Positions 17,423-25,739 of a stretch of DNA of 64,000 nt are shown here, piece by piece (position 1 is the first letter of the stretch; every line of letters starts with the position of its first letter). Location of the stretch: assembly GCF_016924145.1 (NCBI RefSeq), contig NZ_JAFFZO010000008.1, positions 40,501-104,500 on the forward strand. Reading direction: 5' to 3'. The notes below the pieces were generated by a model. It was given only the letters and a program-made list of their open reading frames with translations. It searched no databases and had not been told where the DNA came from. The stretch is from Amphritea pacifica. Its GTDB lineage: Bacteria > Pseudomonadota > Gammaproteobacteria > Pseudomonadales > Balneatricaceae. Made by a program: the position numbers and the translations under genes.

Positions 17423-17818
17423 ATGGACACAATTCGTCAGATATTAACCAATACCAAAACTATTGCGATGGTAGGAGCAAGCCCGAAATCACACCGTGCC
17501 AGCAATCAGGTGATGCATTTTCTGCTGGCCAAAGGTTATAACGTGATTCCGGTAAACCCTCTCAAAGCGGGTGAACAGATTTGCGGTCGGGAGGTGGTTT
17601 CCTCGCTGGCGGATATTAAAGAACCGATCGATATGGTGGATATCTTCCGCAACTCGGCTGAAGCGGGCGATGTGGTCGACGAAGCGATTGCCGTGAAAGC
17701 CAAAGCGGTCTGGATGCAACTGGGCGTGATCAATGAGCCTGCGGCAGAGAAAGCTGAGGCGGCCGGTTTGCAGGTGGTTATGAACCGTTGTCCTGCGATT
17801 GAGATTCCCCGTCTCTGA
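17423..17818 (+). CDS. CoA-binding domain protein (YccU-like)
   Basis: This 131-residue single-domain Rossmann protein of the CoA-binding family carries [33 protein letters not shown], followed by [31 protein letters not shown] and a conserved Cys-Pro end ([13 protein letters not shown]). The molecular task of this small family is not settled. It lies 15 bases after moeB and probably forms the end of that operon. Confidence 0.88.
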   Translation: MDTIRQILTNTKTIAMVGASPKSHRASNQVMHFLLAKGYNVIPVNPLKAGEQICGREVVSSLADIKEPIDMVDIFRNSAEAGDVVDEAIAVKAKAVWMQLGVINEPAAEKAEAAGLQVVMNRCPAIEIPRL

Positions 17819-17977
17819 GCCGACAGGCAGGTTTTGGGGTTAGCTGTAGTATTATTTTCTGATATTTTTTCGACTTCCTCTCTTTTTTCCGTCAATGCTC
17901 CTGAATTCAGGGGCATCTGACTGGTGTCTCCGTGGTGATTTACTACAATATCCGGTTTACATAAAGGGTGAATACTG

Positions 17978-18328
17978 ATGTCAATTGAACGCCAGGAGAT
18001 CGGCCAGCGGATGAGCCGTATCGTGATCCATAACGATACGGTGTATCTGTGTGGTCAGGTGGCTAAAGATGCCACTGCCGGAATTAAAGAACAAACCGCC
18101 ACCATGCTGGAAAAGGTTGATGCACTGCTGCAACAGGCTGGCAGTGATCGTGAGCATATCCTTTCAGCGACCCTGTATATTCGTGATATGAAAGACTTTG
18201 CGGATATGAATGAGGTGTGGGATAACTGGGTACCGGAGGGTCATGCGCCTGCCCGTGCCTGTGTTGAGGCGCGCATGGCGCGACCAGAACTGCTGGTGGA
18301 AGTCTCCGTTATCGCAGCGCTTAAATAG
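17978..18328 (+). CDS. RidA/YjgF-family protein
   Basis: This 116-residue single-domain protein has the Rid fold. RidA members hydrolyse reactive enamine/imine intermediates released by PLP enzymes. Seen: the family-conserved N-terminal half [11 protein letters not shown] and the C-terminal [22 protein letters not shown], which includes the conserved Arg in PARACVE (RVCVE-like position). A 159-base gap separates it from the previous gene, so it probably has its own promoter. Subfamily (RidA versus Rid2-7) was not resolved. Confidence 0.85.
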   Translation: MSIERQEIGQRMSRIVIHNDTVYLCGQVAKDATAGIKEQTATMLEKVDALLQQAGSDREHILSATLYIRDMKDFADMNEVWDNWVPEGHAPARACVEARMARPELLVEVSVIAALK

Positions 18329-18350
18329 TAATTAAGCCGGCGCATGCTGA

Positions 18351-18977
18351 TTAGCTCAGCATCATCTGTCTGATTTTAAGGTCATCGGCCAGTCTTCTGG
18401 CGTAGCCGATGATCTCTTCACTACAACAGCCTTGTGGAATTTCATCCGGCAGCTCGGCTCCACTGTTTATCAACATCTGAACCAGTGCTTGATAATCAGA
18501 TTGCAGCGCCATCAAAAGCGGTGTTTTACCCTCAGCGTCGCTCCTATTCAGATTCGCTCCGTACTCATTCAGTCGACTCAGGTGCAGCATCAGTGTGTCA
18601 TCTGAACAATATCTGAAACAGGCAAACAGAGCCGACTCGGGGTCGTTTCCCGGATAGTCTACAGGCAGACCCGCCTGAAGCAGCGCTGTCATCAATGCCA
18701 GGCTCTGTTGCGGGTGTTGCAGTGCCTGATAGAGCAGTGGGTCACTGCGAGTCGATTGGCGAGTGCAGCCGGCCTGTAGCAGGTGAGCCAGTGACTTTGG
18801 CTGTCCCGAGCGGATCGCCAGTTCTGGCAGGTTACAGACGCTGTTGTCATAGTTGAATCTGTGTTCAGTCAACAGCGTCTGATCCAGTTTAGTAAACTGC
18901 TTTTTCAGCAGAGTGAGGTCACCCGAGATGACGGCTTGTTGGAGTTTGTTGAGGCTGCGCCGGGTAAAGAAGCTCAT
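18351..18977 (-). CDS. Ankyrin-repeat protein coupled to the permease
   Basis: The frame extends upstream, but the ATG at 18977 overlaps the permease stop as ATGA, so I take MSFFTRRSLNKLQQAVISGDL as the start (208 residues). It has no signal or membrane segment and is made of helix-turn-helix ankyrin-like units. The clearest is DAEGKTPLLMALQSDYQALVQMLINSGAEL at about residues 147-176; earlier ones read SVCNLPELAIRSGQPKSLAHLLQAG and SDPLLYQALQHPQQSLALMTALLQAGL. It is predicted cytoplasmic and protein-binding. Strict coupling to the permease suggests the two products interact, possibly at the cytoplasmic Cys-rich linker. That is inference. Confidence 0.75.
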   Translation of the reverse strand: MSFFTRRSLNKLQQAVISGDLTLLKKQFTKLDQTLLTEHRFNYDNSVCNLPELAIRSGQPKSLAHLLQAGCTRQSTRSDPLLYQALQHPQQSLALMTALLQAGLPVDYPGNDPESALFACFRYCSDDTLMLHLSRLNEYGANLNRSDAEGKTPLLMALQSDYQALVQMLINSGAELPDEIPQGCCSEEIIGYARRLADDLKIRQMMLS

Positions 18978-20239
18978 GCGCAGGCTGCTGCCTCTGTTTT
19001 CCAGAAAATCTGCCGCAGGGGTTTCACGGCAAGCAGAAACAGGATGATCGCGGCGATCCACTTAATCGCTATATAAGCCTGAGAGTCGTGATGCCCCATG
19101 GCAACGCCAACGGTGAGTGACTGACTGGTCAGGATCGCATCGGTTGCCAGTCCTAAGGCAACTGCGCAAACACTGATGCCGCACAGATAGATAACCACAG
19201 CCCTGGCACCCAGTTCCCGCGTAAGAATGCCCAGTGATGCAATATTAGTGGCAGGGCCGACCAGCAGAAATACCAGAATCGCACCGGGCGACATACCCGC
19301 AGCCAGCAGTGCTGCTGCCAGCGGTGTGGAGGCGGTGGCGCAGATATAGAGTGGCAGGCCAACAACCAGCATCAGCAGCATCCCCGTCAGTCCGCTGCCC
19401 CACTGACTCAGGCTGGCAGGCTCGACCAGTGTCGCGATGACCGCCGCCAGCACCAGGCCAAAGGCAAGCCATTTAGAGATATCATCGAGAATATCGACCA
19501 TTGCAAACTGCAGTCCGGCCAGAATCCCTGCTTGCTCCGGCTCTGTGGTTTGTTCGCCGCAACAGCCTGTTCTTCCAGCAGTTTCGGGCTTGTCAGTTGT
19601 TTCCGGTGGGATGCTACAGCAGCGGGTTTCGGTTTTTGCTGGTTTGCTGCAGCAACTTTTACTCACTGTTTTTTCTTCGTCACAGACACTGCTGATGGTT
19701 GTTTCTTTGGTGCTACAGCAGCTGGAGACGCTCTCTTGCGCAGGACTACAACAGCCAGACACGGCTTTTTCTTTGCTGCTGCAGCAACTGCTCGCGGGTT
19801 TTGTGTCGGTTGTCTGTTGCGGCGCGCTATCATCAGGATCAAACATAAGGATCATAATGCCGCTGACAATAGCACTGAAGATGGCTGATACCGGTCGGAT
19901 AATCGCCATGGTCGGGCCAAGAAGGGCGTAGGTTACCGAAATTGAGTCAACCCCTGTTTCCGGTGTGGCAACCAGAAAGGAGACCGTGGCGGGCTTGGAT
20001 GCGCCGGAGCGACGCAGTCCTATGGCGGTGGGTAGTACGCCGCAGGAGCAGAGCGGCAGTGGCGCGCCAATAAAGGCTGCCCGGATGACGCCGCCAGGCC
20101 CTTTGCCGCTAAGCCATTTTCTGACCAGTGCGGATGGGATCCAGCCTTTGAGTATCGCAGCCAGAACCAGGCCAAAGAGCAGCCAGATCGCCGTATCCAG
20201 AAAAAGGTTCAGTAGATTTTCGAAAAATTCCAGCAGCAT
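18974..20239 (-). CDS. SO_0444/YraQ-type metal-efflux permease with periodic Cys-Cys linker
   Basis: This 421-residue protein belongs to the two-half permease family (YraQ; SO_0444-type Cu/Zn efflux). The N-terminal half carries APLPLCSCGVLPTAIGLRRSGASKPA and the C-terminal half LPLYICATASTPLAAALLAAGMSPGAI, each with several membrane helices. Between them is a soluble linker (about 135-235) with CC pairs at residues 152, 163, 174, 196 and 207, a single C186 in the fourth unit, and an extra CC at 226. The spacing of the first five is an exact 11 residues. The pairs are obvious candidates for binding soft metals. The family is associated with metal tolerance; which metal is transported is not known here. 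The stop overlaps the ankyrin gene start. Confidence 0.85.
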   Translation of the reverse strand: MLLEFFENLLNLFLDTAIWLLFGLVLAAILKGWIPSALVRKWLSGKGPGGVIRAAFIGAPLPLCSCGVLPTAIGLRRSGASKPATVSFLVATPETGVDSISVTYALLGPTMAIIRPVSAIFSAIVSGIMILMFDPDDSAPQQTTDTKPASSCCSSKEKAVSGCCSPAQESVSSCCSTKETTISSVCDEEKTVSKSCCSKPAKTETRCCSIPPETTDKPETAGRTGCCGEQTTEPEQAGILAGLQFAMVDILDDISKWLAFGLVLAAVIATLVEPASLSQWGSGLTGMLLMLVVGLPLYICATASTPLAAALLAAGMSPGAILVFLLVGPATNIASLGILTRELGARAVVIYLCGISVCAVALGLATDAILTSQSLTVGVAMGHHDSQAYIAIKWIAAIILFLLAVKPLRQIFWKTEAAACA

Positions 20240-20280
20240 TGATAGTACCCCTATACCCGATACTGTTTATATTATCAGAA

Positions 20281-21237
20281 TCAGATCAGGTTCCATAAAC
20301 GTAATAGATAGATGCCGCTACTCAGGGTGATCACCGATCCCAGCGTGGTGGTCAGAATGATATTGGCGGCCAGTTGGGCATTGCCGCCCATCGCTTTGGC
20401 CATGATAAAGCTGGCAGCGGCGGTTGGGCAGCCGAACAGGACAAACAGGATTCCCAGTTCCTGGCTTTTAAAGCCGTATAGCCAGGCGCCTGTGGTCAGC
20501 ACCAGCGGCATGATGACCAGTTTAATCAGGGTGGACCAACTGGATTGGCCAGAGGTATCTCTGAGGCTTCTCAGGTTCAGCGAACCGCCGATCGCTAATA
20601 ACGCCAGTGGCAGAGTGAGGTTGGCAAAATAGGTACCGATCTTATCCCCGGCGGCGGGAAGTCCCCAGCCATAATAGGAGAATGGCAGGGCCAGCAGAAC
20701 CGAGATGATCAGTGGGTTGCGGGCGATCTCTTTGATCGGGCGGGTGAGACTGGGGCCACTGACCTTTTGCATCGGCAGTGACAGGGCCAGCACTGACAGT
20801 ACATTGTACAGAGGGATAACGCAGACCAGTAGAAGGGAGGCCAGTGCCAGGCCGCTGGAGCCAAACATGTTGAAGCTGATGGCCAGGCCGATAATGCCAT
20901 AGTTGCCGCGGAAGGAGCCCTGAATAAAGACACCCAGATCTTCGGGCTCTTTGATGAAGTATTGGCTAACCAGCCAGATGGCGGGGACGATGATCAGGGT
21001 GCTGATAACGAAATAGCCCATCAGTTGTGGGTTGAAGACAGCCTGAAAATCCATCCGGGATATGCTCATAAACACCAGAACCGGCAGGGTGATGGTAAAT
21101 ACAAGTTTTGACGAGGTATCGATAAAGCCCTGATCAATAATCCTCAGACGCATCAGCAGATAGCCCAGCGAGACAATAAAAAAGATCGGCGCCACAATGT
21201 TGCTGGTGAATAGCAGGGTATCAATATAAAGACTCAA
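20281..21237 (-). CDS. AEC (auxin efflux carrier) family transporter
   Basis: This 318-residue integral membrane protein has about ten hydrophobic segments and the two-fold helical arrangement of the AEC/BART family. Landmarks include SLGYLLMRLRIIDQGFIDTSSKLVF near the N-terminus, GSFRGNYGIIGLAISFNMFG in the middle (the conserved N-G-G-like crossover), and CPTAAASFIMAKAMGGNAQLAANIILTTTLGS near the end. In bacteria these carry organic acids or similar small molecules. The substrate cannot be told here. It lies 41 bases upstream of the metal permease on the same strand but has no evident functional link. Confidence 0.88.
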   Translation of the reverse strand: MSLYIDTLLFTSNIVAPIFFIVSLGYLLMRLRIIDQGFIDTSSKLVFTITLPVLVFMSISRMDFQAVFNPQLMGYFVISTLIIVPAIWLVSQYFIKEPEDLGVFIQGSFRGNYGIIGLAISFNMFGSSGLALASLLLVCVIPLYNVLSVLALSLPMQKVSGPSLTRPIKEIARNPLIISVLLALPFSYYGWGLPAAGDKIGTYFANLTLPLALLAIGGSLNLRSLRDTSGQSSWSTLIKLVIMPLVLTTGAWLYGFKSQELGILFVLFGCPTAAASFIMAKAMGGNAQLAANIILTTTLGSVITLSSGIYLLRLWNLI

Positions 21238-21324
21238 CGTGATGATTCCGTTTCACTGATAGAGAGATGTCGGTGTTAAGGCAGTATATCACCTATGCTG
21301 CAGCTGCTCTCCAGGGAGGCGGGG

Positions 21325-21819
21325 TTATTGATGAAGTTTTGGATAATCCAGAGCTTCGAGGCTGCCGCAGGATTCTGAGAGTTCTTCCCAGCAGGTGATG
21401 CTCAGAGCGATCTGCATCACCCCGCTGGTGGGGAAATGGGGGATATTTTCATGGGTGAGGTAGTGCCCGGTCATCTCCAGTGTCGGGTTATGTCCCACTA
21501 CCATCAGATGGCGGTAGTGATCTGACTGACCCTGTAACAGGTTGATCAGGGTCTCTACCCGGGCATGATACAGTTCAGGAACTTCAATGATCTTGCTGAC
21601 CGGATACTCCAGCGCTATAGCTATCTGCTCGGCCGTGGTGATCGCTCTGCGGGCGCCGCTGCTGAGGATCAGGTCTGGTTGAATCCCCATGGTCAGCAAA
21701 CGGGATGCCATCAGGGGCAGATCCCGTTTGCCGCGTTTATTCAGCGGGCGGTTAAAGTCGGACAGTTCGGGGTTTTCCCAGCTTGATTTAGCGTGCCGTA
21801 CCAGCGTCAGCATTTTCAT
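21325..21819 (-). CDS. sixA: SixA-type phosphohistidine phosphatase
   Basis: This 164-residue histidine-phosphatase-superfamily protein has the N-terminal RHG-like motif LTLVRHAKSSWENP (catalytic His) and a second catalytic His in VVGHNPTLE. SixA acts on phosphohistidine in phosphotransfer proteins, including PTS-Ntr components in E. coli. Size and motifs fit. The target in this organism is unknown. Two start codons (residues 1 and 3) are equally possible. Confidence 0.88.
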   Translation of the reverse strand: MKMLTLVRHAKSSWENPELSDFNRPLNKRGKRDLPLMASRLLTMGIQPDLILSSGARRAITTAEQIAIALEYPVSKIIEVPELYHARVETLINLLQGQSDHYRHLMVVGHNPTLEMTGHYLTHENIPHFPTSGVMQIALSITCWEELSESCGSLEALDYPKLHQ

Positions 21820-21885
21820 AATCTGTCCTTAAACTGCGGGAATGATAGCCTCAGTATTAACTAAGCTGGATAGAAAAGCTAACCG

Positions 21886-23529
21886 CTAACTGGCAATACA
21901 ACTGTCCAGCTCCCCGGTTTGCTCCTCTGAGCCGGTGACCAGTTGCGACCAGAGCTTGCGCATATGACCGGCTGGGTGGCTGCCACTATGTTGCAGGTTC
22001 ATCGGCCCTTCATTAAACAAACGAGGGTCCATCAGCACCAGGTTATCATCGATAACGGGTTGGAACTCCATCTGGTCGAGAATATCGTTTTGCAGATCGA
22101 CCCCCGGGGCAATTTCGGTGAGCCGGAGTCCTTCGGCGGTGAGCTTAAAAACCGCCCGCTCGGTGATAAAGGTGACGGAGTGGCGCTGCTTTACCGCATA
22201 CTCACCATTGAAAGTGATCTGTTGAACCTGCCGCAGAAATTTTTTCACCGGTCCGTTTTTAATTACCTGTAGCTGACCGTCATTGATCTCAATCTGCTGA
22301 GGTCCTGAGGTGAAGGTGCCGAGAAAGTAAAGATCACGGGTGTTCTGGGTGATGTTAATAAAGCCACCGGCGCCCGCCAGTTTGTTACCAAAACGACTGA
22401 CATTGACATGTCCTTCAGGACAGGTCTCCGCCAGCCCCAGAAAAGCCTGATCCAGTCCGCCGCCATCGTAGAAGTCAAACTGTGCCGGCTGATCGATCAC
22501 CGCCGCGGCATTGCTGACGGCGCCAAAGCTGAGGCCGCTGGCCGGTTGTCCGCCGATACCGCCAGGCTCCACTGTCAGAGTGAAATCATTGAGCATCTTC
22601 TCTTCTGCAGCTACGGCTGAAACCATTTCCGGCATGCCGATACCGAGGTTTACCACCGCGTGTTTCTGCAGGGCTATCAACGCTCGTCTGCCGATGATTT
22701 TTCGCGCGGATAGTGGCTCTGTTTCCTGACTGGCCGGGGCAACAACATCGCCACAATAAGCTGGATTAAAGGGTTCGGCAAATGTCTGGGGATGGTCAGC
22801 CGGGTCTGCAACGACATAATGATCGACCAGTATGCCGGGTATTTTAACCCGGTCGGGTGTCAGATGGTGCTGGTGGGTGGTGCGTTCCACCTGAACAATC
22901 ACTTTTCCGCCGCTGTTATGGGTCGCCTGGGCAATTGCCAGAGCTTCCAGTGGCAGGGCTTCCCGTTCCATGGAAATATTGCCATCTGCATCGGCTGTCG
23001 TACCGCGCAACAGGGCGATATCGATAGGGAAAGCTTTGTAGAACAGGTACTCCTCGCCATGGAGGCTGATCAGTTCAACCTGATCGGTGCGGCTGCGACT
23101 GTTGATCTTACCGCCCCCCAGGCGGGGGTCAACAAAGGTGTGCAGGCCTACTTTGGTGAGCGTTCCGGGTTTGCCTGCGGCAATATCCCGGAACAGATGG
23201 CAGATCACTCCCTGAGGCAGATTGTAGGCTTCGATGCGGTTATCTGTCGCCAGTTTACCGAGGCCCGGCGCTAATCCCCAGTGACCGCCGATAACTTTAC
23301 TGACCATCGCCTCGTGAGCAAAGTGATTCAGGCCCCGGTGTTGTGCATCTCCCTGGCCCGCAGCGTAAACCAGTGTCAGTTTCTGTGGTTGCTGGCAAGC
23401 GATGAAGCGTTGCTCTGCTGCTTTGGCGATCGCTTCAGCGAAGCCGATACCGATAAAGCCTCCGGTTGCGATGGTTGCGTTGTCTGGGATAAGTTGAGCG
23501 GCTTGTTCTGCACTGATCTGCTTAGACAT
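21886..23529 (-). CDS. Acyl-CoA:acetate/3-ketoacid CoA-transferase (YdiF-type, fused subunits)
   Basis: This 547-residue protein joins the alpha (about 1-260) and beta (about 280-520) CoA-transferase domains. The N-terminal domain shows IATGGFIGIGFAEAIAKA, and the second shows the catalytic-Glu motif NLGIGMPEMVSAVA. Such enzymes move CoA between short-chain acyl-CoAs and acetate or ketoacids, and may feed short-chain acids or 3-ketoacids to beta-oxidation. A well-matched sigma54 promoter and an upstream palindrome lie in the 178-base gap before it, and a sigma54 activator gene sits directly upstream on the same strand. Regulation by that activator is therefore likely. Confidence 0.9.
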   Translation of the reverse strand: MSKQISAEQAAQLIPDNATIATGGFIGIGFAEAIAKAAEQRFIACQQPQKLTLVYAAGQGDAQHRGLNHFAHEAMVSKVIGGHWGLAPGLGKLATDNRIEAYNLPQGVICHLFRDIAAGKPGTLTKVGLHTFVDPRLGGGKINSRSRTDQVELISLHGEEYLFYKAFPIDIALLRGTTADADGNISMEREALPLEALAIAQATHNSGGKVIVQVERTTHQHHLTPDRVKIPGILVDHYVVADPADHPQTFAEPFNPAYCGDVVAPASQETEPLSARKIIGRRALIALQKHAVVNLGIGMPEMVSAVAAEEKMLNDFTLTVEPGGIGGQPASGLSFGAVSNAAAVIDQPAQFDFYDGGGLDQAFLGLAETCPEGHVNVSRFGNKLAGAGGFINITQNTRDLYFLGTFTSGPQQIEINDGQLQVIKNGPVKKFLRQVQQITFNGEYAVKQRHSVTFITERAVFKLTAEGLRLTEIAPGVDLQNDILDQMEFQPVIDDNLVLMDPRLFNEGPMNLQHSGSHPAGHMRKLWSQLVTGSEEQTGELDSCIAS

Positions 23530-23574
23530 AAATCGATCCTGACATTGTTGTTTTTTTAATATAGACCGATATAA

Positions 23575-23590
23575 AGCAAACGGTGGGCCA
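23575..23590 (-). promoter_or_regulatory. Sigma54 (-24/-12) promoter of the CoA-transferase gene
   Basis: On the minus strand the text is TGGCCCACCGTTTGCT (23590 to 23575). The consensus is TGGCAC-N5-TTGCW. The invariant GG (-24) and GC (-12) are correctly spaced, and only the A of the -24 box and one less conserved base differ. The expected start site near 23563 gives a leader of about 33 bases. Confidence 0.72.
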
Positions 23591-23632
23591 TAGGTTTAAA
23601 ATCCTTTTTAATCAACCGTTTATAGTAATTAA

Positions 23633-23647
23633 TATCAAAGATTGATA
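23633..23647. promoter_or_regulatory. Palindromic upstream activator site TATCAA-N3-TTGATA
   Basis: A perfect 6+6 inverted repeat (23633-23638 and 23642-23647) lies about 45 bases upstream of the sigma54 -24 element, in the usual zone for enhancer-binding protein sites. The proposed binder is the adjacent Fis-type HTH activator. A second copy would be expected and was not found clearly. Confidence 0.5.
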
Positions 23648-23707
23648 ATGAGTTTGTCTATATTTTTAAACAAAGTGTAAAGATCTGTCTATTTTAGTTT
23701 TATGGCT

Positions 23708-25072
23708 TTACAGTTTTAGACGCTTTATCCGGTTGTAAAGTGTCGCACGGGAGATGCCCAGCAGTTTAGCAGCCTGGGTCTTATTATGCCGGCACTGCAG
23801 CAGAGCCTGTTGCAGAGAGCTCGCTTCTGTCTGGCTACGAATCTGAGACAGGCTGTTAGCTGAAAACGCCGGGGTGGTCTGGACGATATCATCGGCACCC
23901 AGGTCATCCGGGTAGATAGCATTCTGTTCCGCCATAACGCAGGCGCGTTCCAGCCGGTTGTGCAGCTCTCTGACATTGCCGGGCCAGTGATACTGCTGCA
24001 GCCAGGTGATCGCCTCGCTGCTGAGTTCCAGGGCAGGCAGACCGGAGTCACGGGCGATTTTCTGCAACAGATGGCTGCACAGTGCCGGGATATCGGATCT
24101 TCTTTCCCGCAGCGCCGGGAGTCGTAGCGGCAGAACATTTAACCGATAGTAGAGATCCTCCCTGAAGCGTCCCTGATCAACCAGCTGTTTGAGGTTGCGT
24201 GAGGTCGCGGCGATAATTCTGACATCGATCTTCTCTAAGCGGTTGGAGCCCAGCGCTTCCACTTCCCGTTCCTGGAGCACCCGTAACAGCTTTGCCTGAA
24301 TGGCAGCTGAGATGTCGGCGATCTCATCGAGAAACAGGGTGCCACCCGCAGCCAGCTGTATTTTGCCTTGCCGCCCGCTTTTTGTCGCGCCCGTAAAGGC
24401 GCCGGCTACGGCACCAAACAGTTCAGACTCCACCAGTGTTTCAGGCAGTGCCGCCATATTGATCCCGACAAAGGGGCCGTCCCTGCGCGGCGATGCGTTG
24501 TGAATTCCCTGAGCCAGCAGTTCTTTGCCGGTACCGGTCTCTCCCAGCAGCAGAATGGTGGTATCCAGTTGCGCCGCCCGCAGAGCCTGGCGTCTGACTT
24601 TGAGAAGAGGGACTGAATCCCCCACCAGATCATCCAGTTCATATTTGCTGGTACGCAACAGGTTTTCCGATACCAACTGCTTTTTCAGGCGTGCGAATTT
24701 ATCAAACAGCGGTTGCAGATTGTTCAGATTGTCATAGAAGATAAAGCCGATAGCACCAAACACTGAACCATCGGGATTTTTCAGTGGCAAACGGGTGACT
24801 GCGCACCAGCGATTATTAATCTGCATCAGATCCAGAAAGCTTGGCTGACCTGTTTTAACCACCCGGGGAAGCTGGGTGGTAGGCAGAATCTCTTCAACCG
24901 GTTGTCCGGTAAGAGGTGCATCCGTGGGGAGGTTAAGAAACTCCCGGTATTGTTCGCTTAGCCAGACAACCCGGCATTGCTGATCGATGGCGATAGCGCC
25001 CTGGCAGAGGCTGGAGAGCAGGGTAAGCAGGTTTTCATCGCTGCTGTTAATGAGGGTTTCAAGCTGGCTCAT
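23708..25072 (-). CDS. Sigma54-dependent transcriptional activator (PAS, AAA+, Fis HTH)
   Basis: This 454-residue regulator (from the ATG at 25072; a GTG four codons earlier is possible) has an N-terminal PAS-like sensor (about 10-120), then AAA+ ATPase text: Walker A GETGTGKE, sigma54-contacting GAFTGA loop, and LFLDEIADIS (Walker B). It ends in a Fis-type helix-turn-helix (HNKTQAAKLLGISRATLYNRIKRLKL). The intact GAFTGA means it can act at sigma54 promoters. It has no phosphoacceptor receiver domain, so it probably senses a small molecule through PAS. The gene lies directly upstream of a CoA-transferase that has a sigma54 promoter. Confidence 0.92.
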   Translation of the reverse strand: MSQLETLINSSDENLLTLLSSLCQGAIAIDQQCRVVWLSEQYREFLNLPTDAPLTGQPVEEILPTTQLPRVVKTGQPSFLDLMQINNRWCAVTRLPLKNPDGSVFGAIGFIFYDNLNNLQPLFDKFARLKKQLVSENLLRTSKYELDDLVGDSVPLLKVRRQALRAAQLDTTILLLGETGTGKELLAQGIHNASPRRDGPFVGINMAALPETLVESELFGAVAGAFTGATKSGRQGKIQLAAGGTLFLDEIADISAAIQAKLLRVLQEREVEALGSNRLEKIDVRIIAATSRNLKQLVDQGRFREDLYYRLNVLPLRLPALRERRSDIPALCSHLLQKIARDSGLPALELSSEAITWLQQYHWPGNVRELHNRLERACVMAEQNAIYPDDLGADDIVQTTPAFSANSLSQIRSQTEASSLQQALLQCRHNKTQAAKLLGISRATLYNRIKRLKL

Positions 25073-25089
25073 CGGTATCGGCACTTATA

Positions 25090-25125
25090 CTTAGATGTAC
25101 GCAGGTCACTTAGATGTACGCAGGT
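25090..25125. repeat. Tandem direct repeat, 19-base period
   Basis: CTTAGATGTACGCAGGT occurs at 25090-25106 and again at 25109-25125, directly upstream of the sigma54-activator gene. It could be a pair of operator half-sites or simple slippage. Nothing further can be said from sequence. Confidence 0.6.
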
Positions 25126-25233
25126 ATGCGCGCAGGGGTATGTACACACCAGTGTGCCAGATTTTACTGCTGAATGGCAGAGCCGCTGTAAGACTCCTGT
25201 TTGAGCGCCAGGCCTGGCGCTCAAAATAAAAAA

Positions 25234-25431
25234 TCAGGCGACGCGCTGATTTTCGGTATACGGCATCAGTTGCCAGCTGTGAGGCACGCTTACCAGCCCA
25301 ATCTGCGCTGAGCAGTCTTTGCAGATATAGAGGGTGTTGTTGTGTATGTGCTTAACTTCAACCAAGCCGCTGTGGAGACTGATGCTTTGATGTTCCAGTA
25401 GTGACTTGCACTGTGGGCATAGACATCTCAT
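25234..25431 (-). CDS. Small zinc-ribbon-like hypothetical protein
   Basis: This 65-residue protein carries two CxxC pairs, CPQC at residues 6-9 and CKDC at 37-40, the layout of a small zinc ribbon. A GAGG ribosome site is well placed before the ATG (GAGGTAACACACATG). There is no signal or membrane segment. The function is unknown; such proteins often bind nucleic acid or serve as small regulators. It sits alone between the sigma54 activator and the liv operon. Confidence 0.6.
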   Translation of the reverse strand: MRCLCPQCKSLLEHQSISLHSGLVEVKHIHNNTLYICKDCSAQIGLVSVPHSWQLMPYTENQRVA

Positions 25432-25739
25432 GTGTGTTACCTCAAAACTGTATTCTGGACCCTTACTTCAAAATCCTTAACAGTACTTACTGTGTTTCTG
25501 TTGCTTCTGTGTGACAAAAAACAGTCTCAGAAGAGCGTTTTTGTGTCGTTTATATGCGACTTATACTAGCACAATAATGATGGATTAAAAATGTTGACGT
25601 AAATCACTGTAGTGTAAGCAAAAATTGCTGTTTTGGTTGATTTTAGTCAGTTTATTAGGGTGGTTCTGAACATTTCTCCGACTAAAGAACGAAAAAAAAC
25701 CAGCCAACAGGCTGGTTTTGTATCTTTTTGGAGACGCTT
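25432..25739. other. AT-rich intergenic region
   Basis: It holds the presumed promoter of the small zinc-ribbon gene (no certain boxes) and the liv terminator at its right end. No gene is seen. Confidence 0.4.
25692..25719 (-). terminator. Rho-independent terminator of the liv operon
   Basis: A 9-bp stem AAACCAGCC / GGCTGGTTT with an AACA loop has a run of eight A on its left side. It therefore works as hairpin plus U-tract for leftward transcription out of livF. Confidence 0.85.
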
